NCBI RefSeq assembly: GCF_003268885.1
Contig: NZ_QLSX01000014.1
Coordinates: 1 to 64,000, forward strand
Length of the DNA stretch: 64,000 nucleotides
Source of the DNA: Onishia taeanensis
Lineage (GTDB): Bacteria; Pseudomonadota; Gammaproteobacteria; Pseudomonadales; Halomonadaceae
Direction of reading: 5' to 3'
This document shows, piece after piece, positions 58,667 through 64,000 of the stretch. Position numbers and translations under genes: made by a program. Within the stretch, counting starts at the first letter, position 1. Each line of letters begins with the position of its first letter. Under the pieces are notes generated by a model. The model made no database searches, was not told where the DNA came from, and saw only the letters and a list, made by a program, of their open reading frames with translations.

Positions 58667-60250
58667 ATGGCCATGACTGACAATCAGACACGCTTCCAGC
58701 ATGACGATGATCACGTGGCAGTGATCATCGGTTCCGGCGCAGGCGGGGGCACCCTCGCTAACGAGCTTGCCCAGCAGGGCATTGATGTCGTCGTTCTCGA
58801 GGCCGGTGCGATTCATACCCGCGACGACTTTCTGGCCGACGAATGGGCGTCCTTTAGCCAGTTGGCGTGGCTGGATCCGCGAACCACGTCCGGCAGCTTT
58901 CGGCTGGCCAAGGATTTCCCTAATCTTCCGGCCTGGATCGTCAAGTCGGTGGGAGGCACCACGGTGCACTGGGCCGGCGCCAGCCTGCGCATTCAACCCC
59001 ATGAATTTCGGGCCCTGAGCGAATACGGCCAGGTCGAGGGTGCCAACCTGCTCGATTGGCCGGTGACCTATGATGAGCTGGCACCCTATTACGCGCGAGC
59101 CGAGGACCGCATGGGCGTTACCCGCACCAATGACATTCCCGGCCTGCCGGGCAACAACAACTTCCATGTGATGTACGCCGGTGCCAAGAACCTGGGATAT
59201 GAATGCGACACCGGACATATGGCGATCAACAGCCAGATCCGCGATGGCCGGGCATCCTGTCAGCAGCGCGGCTTCTGCTTCCAGGGCTGCCGTACCGGCG
59301 CCAAGTGGTCGACGCTTTACACCGAGCTGCCGGCGGCGATCGCCACGGGGCACATGGAGCTGCGGCCCCAGTCACATGTGGCCCACATCGAGCATGATGC
59401 CCAGGGCAAGGTGACAGGCGTGGTCTACTTCGACGCCAACGGGGATCAGCAGCGTCAAAAGGCGCGTCTGGTGGCCGTTGCCGGTAATTCACTGGAAACG
59501 CCCCGGCTGCTTCTCAATTCGGCGTCATCGCTGTTTCCGGAGGGCCTGGCCAATGGCTCTGGCCAGGTCGGGCGCAATTACATGCGTCACACCACTGGCT
59601 CGGTGTACGCCACCTTCGATGACCCGGTGCACATGTATCGCGGCACCACCATGGCCGGGATCATTTCCGACGAAGCGCATCACGATCCATCGCGGGGCTT
59701 TGTCGGCGGCTACGAGATGGAAACCTTATCGCTGGGCCTGCCGTTCATGGCCGCGTTCCTCGATCCCGGTGCCTGGGGTAGCGACTTCGCTGGCGCTCTC
59801 GACCAATACGACCACATGGCCGGCATGTGGCTGGTCGGCGAGGACATGCCCAGGGAAAGCAATCGCATCACCCTGAATGCCGACCTCAAGGATGCCTTCG
59901 GCATGCCGGTGGCCAACGTTCACTACGACGATCACCCCAATGACATCGCGATGCGCGAGCATGCCTATCGCCAAGGCTCGGCGATCTACGAATCGGTGGG
60001 GGCCAAGAACATCTATCGCACGCCGCCCTACCCCTCGACGCACAACCTGGGATCGTGCCGCATGAGCCAGCGCGCCCAGGATGGCGTCTGTAACGGCTAC
60101 GGGCAGAGCCACGACATTCCCAACCTGTTCATCTCCGATGGCAGCCAGTTTACGACCTCGGCGGCAGAGAACCCGACGCTGACCATCGTCTCGCTGGCGA
60201 TTCGCCAGGCCGAGCATATTGGCCAACTGATGAAGGAAGGTGCCATCTAA
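58667..60250 (+). CDS. GMC-family FAD-dependent dehydrogenase (large subunit)
   Basis: A 527-residue flavoprotein with the FAD motif IIGSGAGGGTLANEL, a GMC-type GTTVHWAGASLR segment, and the C-terminal STHNLGSCRMS and TSAAENPTLTIVSLAIR. It resembles gluconate or sorbitol dehydrogenase large subunits that are exported with a Tat-carrying small subunit. The usual cytochrome c subunit is not adjacent. AGGAG precedes ATG 58667. If the partner at 58053 is really truncated, export may fail or be altered. Confidence 0.88.
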   Translation: MAMTDNQTRFQHDDDHVAVIIGSGAGGGTLANELAQQGIDVVVLEAGAIHTRDDFLADEWASFSQLAWLDPRTTSGSFRLAKDFPNLPAWIVKSVGGTTVHWAGASLRIQPHEFRALSEYGQVEGANLLDWPVTYDELAPYYARAEDRMGVTRTNDIPGLPGNNNFHVMYAGAKNLGYECDTGHMAINSQIRDGRASCQQRGFCFQGCRTGAKWSTLYTELPAAIATGHMELRPQSHVAHIEHDAQGKVTGVVYFDANGDQQRQKARLVAVAGNSLETPRLLLNSASSLFPEGLANGSGQVGRNYMRHTTGSVYATFDDPVHMYRGTTMAGIISDEAHHDPSRGFVGGYEMETLSLGLPFMAAFLDPGAWGSDFAGALDQYDHMAGMWLVGEDMPRESNRITLNADLKDAFGMPVANVHYDDHPNDIAMREHAYRQGSAIYESVGAKNIYRTPPYPSTHNLGSCRMSQRAQDGVCNGYGQSHDIPNLFISDGSQFTTSAAENPTLTIVSLAIRQAEHIGQLMKEGAI

Positions 60251-60362
60251 GCTCTTTTCGGACAGCGCCTAGGCCAGCCTGATCATGACACGGGGGTGGA
60301 AGTTGTCCCGGGCCGCCCCCATACCCTACTCAACTGCAACGACTAACTAGAAGGGAGATCCC

Positions 60363-60896
60363 ATGAGCTTTACCGGAGAGCAGCATCCCGGCGTTCAGGC
60401 GCCAACCGCCGAGTCCCAGGGTTTTCGCCTCAACCACACCATGGTGCGGGTCAAGGACCCTGCCAAGTCGCTGGCTTTCTATACCCGCGTGTTTGGCATG
60501 CGCGTGCTGCGCAAGCTGGACTTCGAGGAGCTCGGCTTCTCGCTGTACTTCCTGGCGCGTCTGGAAGACGGCGATGACGTGCCCGAAGACAAGGGGCAGC
60601 GCACCGTCTGGACCTTCAGCCAGAAGGGCCTGCTCGAGCTGACCCACAACTGGGGCACCGAGAACCAGGAGGACTTCGCCTACCACGACGGCAACGCCGA
60701 ACCTCAGGGCTTTGGCCATATCTGCTTCTCGGTACCGGACCTCGACGCCGCCGTTGAGTGGTTCGATGCCAATGAGGTCGAGTTCGTCAAGCGCGCCGAT
60801 CAGGGCAAGATGAAGGACGTGGTCTTCGTCAAGGATGTCGACGGCTACTGGATCGAGATCGTCGAAGCCGCGCGCCTAGCCAACATTGGGGACTGA
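60363..60896 (+). CDS. gloA: Lactoylglutathione lyase (glyoxalase I)
   Basis: A 177-residue VOC enzyme with the two-module glyoxalase I fold: FRLNHTMVRVKDPAKSLAFYTRVFGMRVL, LELTHNWGTE, FGHICFSVPDLDAAVEWF and FVKDVDGYWIEIVE with the metal ligands His, Glu, His, Glu. It converts the methylglyoxal-glutathione hemithioacetal to S-lactoylglutathione. Its length is close to gamma-proteobacterial or yeast-like long forms. AGGGAG precedes the ATG. Confidence 0.93.
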   Translation: MSFTGEQHPGVQAPTAESQGFRLNHTMVRVKDPAKSLAFYTRVFGMRVLRKLDFEELGFSLYFLARLEDGDDVPEDKGQRTVWTFSQKGLLELTHNWGTENQEDFAYHDGNAEPQGFGHICFSVPDLDAAVEWFDANEVEFVKRADQGKMKDVVFVKDVDGYWIEIVEAARLANIGD

Positions 60897-60911
60897 CTCG
60901 AGGGCCGGTTT

Positions 60912-60971
60912 GAGAACGGAGTTGAGGACAGTACTGAGGACTGTGTCGGCGATTGCGTCGGCGACCTAGCC
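60912..60971. repeat. 12-bp tandem repeat downstream of gloA
   Basis: Five units of the form GAGAACGGAGTT / GAGGACAGTACT / GAGGACTGTGTC / GGCGATTGCGTC / GGCGACCTAGCC spaced exactly 12 bp. Confidence 0.75.
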
Positions 60972-61115
60972 AGAACCTAGCCGAAAAGCGTCGGAAGCGC
61001 GCCGCCTCATGCGGGGCGTCTTTGCGACCAACGGTAGATTGGAGTAGCGTTGCGCCGAACCCATTCATGGCATGACCTGCCAAGGATTCATCCCTTGAAC
61101 AATCCCAACCGTCCC

Positions 61116-62063
61116 ATGACTCGCATCCTCGCCAGTGGCCTCGTCGCCGCCCCCCTGGCCCTGCTGCCGGCTCTTGCCTCCGCTGATGAAAGCGCCGAGA
61201 TCCGCTTCGCCACGCCGTCCTGGCCGGGCGTCACGGTCAAGACTCAGCTCGCCGCCGAGCTGCTGACCGCGCTTGGCTATGAGCCCAGCCAGCAGGAAAT
61301 TGGCGCGACTATCGCCTACGAGGCGCTGAACCTGAATGAAGTCGATGCCTTCATGGCGGCCTGGCTGCCCGCTCAGCAGCCAATGTTCGAAGCCTCAATG
61401 GAAAAGGGCACCCTGGTCGACCTGGGCAACAACGTCGATGGCGCCCTGATCGGCTTCGCCGTGCCGCGCTACGTAGCCGAGGCCGGTGTGAAGCAGGTCG
61501 GTGACCTGGACAAGCCGGAGTTTGCCGACAAGTTCGGTCGTGAAATCTTCTCCATCGAAGTCGGCTCCGGCATGAGCGACACCCTCAATGAGGCCATCGA
61601 TAACGATACCTATGGTCTGGGTGACTGGGAGCCGGTGGAAACGTCTACGCCGGGCATGCTCAGTGCCGTCAAGAACGCCATCAACAACGATGAGTGGATC
61701 GTCTTCGCCGGCTGGACGCCGCACTGGATGAACATCGAATACGATGTGGTCTATCTCGAAGACACCGAGGACATGTGGGGGCCGGACGGCGGCGGCAGCG
61801 ATGTGCGCACGCTGCTCAACAAGCCCTACTCCGAGTCGCACCCCAATGCGACCCGCCTGCTCGATCAGATGACCTTCAGCGCCGACGACCAGAGCGCGAT
61901 GATCTACGAGTTCAGCTTTGAAGAGCGTGACCCGGACGAGGTCGCGGTCGAATGGATCAACCAGCATCCTGACCGCATCGAAGCCTTTGTCGATGGCGTG
62001 ACCACCATCGACGGCAAGCCGGCCTGGCCTGCCCTGCAGCAAGCCTTCGACTTCGAGTCCTGA
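61116..62063 (+). CDS. Glycine betaine/quaternary-amine ABC substrate-binding protein (ProX/OpuAC type), orphan
   Basis: A 315-residue periplasmic protein with a signal (ILASGLVAAPLALLPALASA) and the same fold as 27614-28558; shared blocks are PxWPGVTVK, FMAAWLPAQQ, VDLGNNVDGALIGFAVP and FAGWTPHWM. The aromatic residues fit a trimethylammonium cage. It has no adjacent permease or ATPase and is a single-gene unit closed by a terminator at 62104. Confidence 0.9.
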   Translation: MTRILASGLVAAPLALLPALASADESAEIRFATPSWPGVTVKTQLAAELLTALGYEPSQQEIGATIAYEALNLNEVDAFMAAWLPAQQPMFEASMEKGTLVDLGNNVDGALIGFAVPRYVAEAGVKQVGDLDKPEFADKFGREIFSIEVGSGMSDTLNEAIDNDTYGLGDWEPVETSTPGMLSAVKNAINNDEWIVFAGWTPHWMNIEYDVVYLEDTEDMWGPDGGGSDVRTLLNKPYSESHPNATRLLDQMTFSADDQSAMIYEFSFEERDPDEVAVEWINQHPDRIEAFVDGVTTIDGKPAWPALQQAFDFES

Positions 62064-62103
62064 TCGCTCGCTTGCCCTGATCCAAGGGCAGACGCGCAAC
62101 GAC

Positions 62104-62130
62104 AAAGACCGCCTTCGGGCGGTCTTTTTT
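62104..62130 (+). terminator. Rho-independent terminator after the betaine-binding protein
   Basis: Stem AAGACCGCC - TTC - GGGCGGTCTT followed by TTTT, about 40 bp after the stop. Confidence 0.9.
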
Positions 62131-62242
62131 GTGTATCAGTGCTTATTCGTCAGGGCTTGTTCACAAAGGCGAAGCTCGCAGGGCGGTCAAGCAGGGACCT
62201 GTTTTTCAGGCCTGATTCGTTGTGTAGCGAAGGTCACCGCGC

Positions 62243-62605
62243 CTAGCGAAAGGCGATGCGGGTACCGTAGGTCAGCATTTCCTCGGCGGTGATCGGTTGG
62301 CTGGGCACGCCGATCATCTCGTCACCGCACTGGTCGGCCCAGGTCAGCACCCCATGGGTCAGGCCCAGCGAGCCCATCAGGTCGCGGATTGCACCTGTGC
62401 CCTTGAAGGTGCAGACGCTGCCTGACTCGTCGACCAGACTCGATATCCCGTTAGCATGATGGAAGCGCACCGAATAGATGCCATCCATGGATTTGACCTC
62501 GACAATCGGTGACATGCCCTGTTGCAGGGCGTGGGAGAGGCTGGTGATAGTGAACTGCGTCTCGGGCACGGGATAGTCGTCGGTGTAGGTGTCGTCGGCC
62601 GTCAT
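62243..62605 (-). CDS. DUF6482-like small protein
   Basis: 120 residues from ATG 62605: ITSLSHALQQGMSPIVEVKSMDGIYSVRFH and GVLTWADQCGDEMIG stretches resemble the DUF6482 proteins I recall from Halomonas and relatives. No signal, membrane segment or catalytic motif is evident. Function unknown. The gap 62621-62826 shows no gene. Confidence 0.65.
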   Translation of the reverse strand: MTADDTYTDDYPVPETQFTITSLSHALQQGMSPIVEVKSMDGIYSVRFHHANGISSLVDESGSVCTFKGTGAIRDLMGSLGLTHGVLTWADQCGDEMIGVPSQPITAEEMLTYGTRIAFR

Positions 62606-62826
62606 GACGGTAGGCTCCAATAGAAAGATCGTACAATTAATGTAGAGCTTATTGGCTAGGTGTCCAATGCGATGTGAGCCTGTGATGCCAACATTAACGC
62701 CTGCTGATGATTACCAGAGCGCCTATCGCGCGCAACGACCGTCAAATATGTACAAGTTTTGTCCTCGATTGATCCCCTGCTGGCTGGCCCAAGGCTGACG
62801 GCTCGGGGGCGCTCGAGTCTGAGCGC

Positions 62827-64000
62827 CTAGTAGCCGGTCATTTCTAGATAACCCTCCCCCCGCGGCCGGCCGTCGGGGCCCTCAACCGTCACCGCGCCCT
62901 CCCAGTAGGGCACTTGCGTGGTCATCCAGCGGTTAGGGTGGCGTGCGGAGATTGTCAGGTCGATCCCCTGGCCGGGCACTTCGAGTCGCCAGCGGGTGGG
63001 GAGACGCCGGCCGGCCACCGAGCGCTCGGCGATTGGCGTCAGCGAGAGCTCGGTGGGGCCGAGGGGGGTGAGGGTGCCATCGGCGCTGATCAGGCTGCCG
63101 GACAGATAGTCACCGGTATCGCCTTGCGTTTCTCCTCCACCTGCCGCGCCGCCGCGCAGGCGAAAGGCCATCAGCTTGGTGCCATCGGCGAGATGCAGCG
63201 ACAGCCAGTCCCAGCCCTGTTGAGCCTCGCTTAGCAGTTGGCTGCTCCATTCCCGGTCGAGCCATGCCCGGCCGCTGACGCGATGGGTCTCACCGTTGAG
63301 GGTCACCTCACCCTCGGCCCGATAGAAGGGCTGGCTGTAATAGAAGGAACCCTGGCCGTCGGCTGCCTTCTGGCTGAAGCCGGCCTCGCCGTGAGCGACG
63401 AGCGGCCCCTCGGTGGTCAGCGTCAGCCGGTAGTGGGTGACCTCATCCAGGGTGGCGCTAACGCTCAGCTGGCTCAGGGCATCGGTCGAACTTGAGAGGG
63501 TGCTTGCGAGAGTGTTTGGTAGAGCTTTTGAGAGCGTTTCTGAGAGAGCCCCGGTTAGCTGCCAGTCGTCGATCCAGGCGGCGAAGGGCATCGCGCGCAC
63601 CCCTGCCGGGCCGGCAAGGCCCTCCGGGCTGCCTCGTGACAGGCGCTCGGCGACCACATGCGCCTCGTCCCGGGAGACGGCGGCGTGGGCCATCCAGAGC
63701 TGATTCGAGGCCCAGGGGTTGGTCGTGCCTACTGTAGCCTTAGCGTCTTGCTGAGCGGCAGGCGGCGCCAGCGCCTGGCGAAACAGCGTCCACTGCACGC
63801 CCAGCGGCCGGCCCTGCTCATCGTGGAGGTTGGCGGTGAGGTACCACCATTCGGTACGAAAGCCGGGGTGGGCGCCGTGATCCTCGGGAAAGCGCAGCGC
63901 CTGGCCGGGCCTTGCCTGCGTGAAGCCATCGGCCGCGCGGCCAAGGCCCGCGAAGCCGCCGTTCGACGCCTGGGCCGCAGGGGGCGTCGAGTCGCCTGTC
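62827..64000 (-). CDS. CrtC/AttH-like lipocalin-domain protein, partial (continues past right edge)
   Basis: The C-terminal 390 or so residues are visible and the frame is open to 64000. The hallmark FPEDHGAHPGFRTEWWYLTANL and, later, GRAWLDREWSSQLL and GWDWLSLHLADGTKLMAFRLR mark the AttH/CrtC (hydroxyneurosporene-synthase-like) lipocalin family. Members are exported proteins of mostly unknown function, often encoded next to an ABC permease, so the next gene beyond the window may be a FtsX-like permease. A Ser/Leu-rich insert (ALSETLSKALPNTLASTLSS) comes from a 12-bp DNA repeat near 63485-63556. Confidence 0.85.
   Translation of the reverse strand, partial: TGDSTPPAAQASNGGFAGLGRAADGFTQARPGQALRFPEDHGAHPGFRTEWWYLTANLHDEQGRPLGVQWTLFRQALAPPAAQQDAKATVGTTNPWASNQLWMAHAAVSRDEAHVVAERLSRGSPEGLAGPAGVRAMPFAAWIDDWQLTGALSETLSKALPNTLASTLSSSTDALSQLSVSATLDEVTHYRLTLTTEGPLVAHGEAGFSQKAADGQGSFYYSQPFYRAEGEVTLNGETHRVSGRAWLDREWSSQLLSEAQQGWDWLSLHLADGTKLMAFRLRGGAAGGGETQGDTGDYLSGSLISADGTLTPLGPTELSLTPIAERSVAGRRLPTRWRLEVPGQGIDLTISARHPNRWMTTQVPYWEGAVTVEGPDGRPRGEGYLEMTGY
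63485..63556. repeat. 12-bp tandem repeat inside the CrtC/AttH-like gene
   Basis: Units AGGGTGCTTGCG, AGAGTGTTTGGT, AGAGCTTTTGAG, AGCGTTTCTGAG and relatives, spaced 12 bp and in frame, code for the insert LSETLSKALPNTLASTL. Confidence 0.7.

Overview
The window looks like a chromosome segment of a moderately halophilic gammaproteobacterium, most likely Halomonas or a close relative in the Halomonadaceae. This rests on the high GC content, the dense gene packing and the gene mix: quaternary-amine (betaine/carnitine) catabolism, a BCCT transporter, a cyanophycin operon and many GlxA-type AraC regulators. It is an inference; no rRNA, tRNA or other marker gene is present to confirm it.

Layout. 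1-2.5 kb: the end of an IS1380-type transposase gene, then a gamma-butyrobetaine-hydroxylase-like 2-oxoglutarate dioxygenase divergent from a GlxA-type regulator. 2.6-11.5 kb: small regulator/target pairs (TetR/AhpD-like, LysR/VOC protein, MarR/EamA exporter), several with visible palindromic operators, plus glutaminase, a BCCT transporter and a TauE-type permease. 11.5-16.3 kb: a tightly overlapping cyanophycin operon (cphB-cphA-iadA) for making, cutting and finishing the breakdown of the Asp-Arg storage polymer. 16.7-21.8 kb: a GlxA-type regulator followed by an AT-richer accessory island. 21.8-32.0 kb: an apparently continuous minus-strand operon of ten genes (2OG dioxygenase, HD-domain protein, AruI-like decarboxylase, betaine-binding protein, AruH-like transaminase, four-gene basic/polar amino-acid ABC transporter, aldehyde dehydrogenase). 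32-38.2 kb: regulator, third dioxygenase, regulator and the carnitine genes cdhB-cdhA-cdhC. 38.4-52.7 kb: envelope genes (LemA/TPM), a chemoreceptor, a DD-carboxypeptidase, a two-component system and a five-gene cluster (T_hemolysin, AMP ligase, haem-oxygenase-like diiron protein, SDR, TPR). 52.8-64 kb: DsrE protein, a NitT/TauT-type ABC transporter, 1-Cys peroxiredoxin, NlpC/P60 lipoprotein, a GMC dehydrogenase whose small subunit carries an in-frame stop, glyoxalase I, a second orphan betaine-binding protein and a CrtC/AttH-like protein that runs off the right edge.

Most unusual features. (1) The 17.6-21.8 kb island is a tandem stack of two versions of one insertion locus. The 3' ends of the upstream regulator and of the downstream aldehyde dehydrogenase are both duplicated, and each copy encloses different cargo bounded by attC-like sites. 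One cargo is a two-gene DUF262 plus HEPN (RX4H) pair, a likely defence system. (2) The dioxygenase-regulator module is duplicated at 0.3-2.5 kb and 30.8-33.2 kb with a conserved box at a fixed distance. In the second copy the dioxygenase is translationally coupled to a PhnZ/TmpB-like HD protein and to an AruH/AruI-type route. (3) Degenerate tandem repeats, very often with a 12-bp period, recur at gene edges throughout the window. All readings are by eye without database searches.
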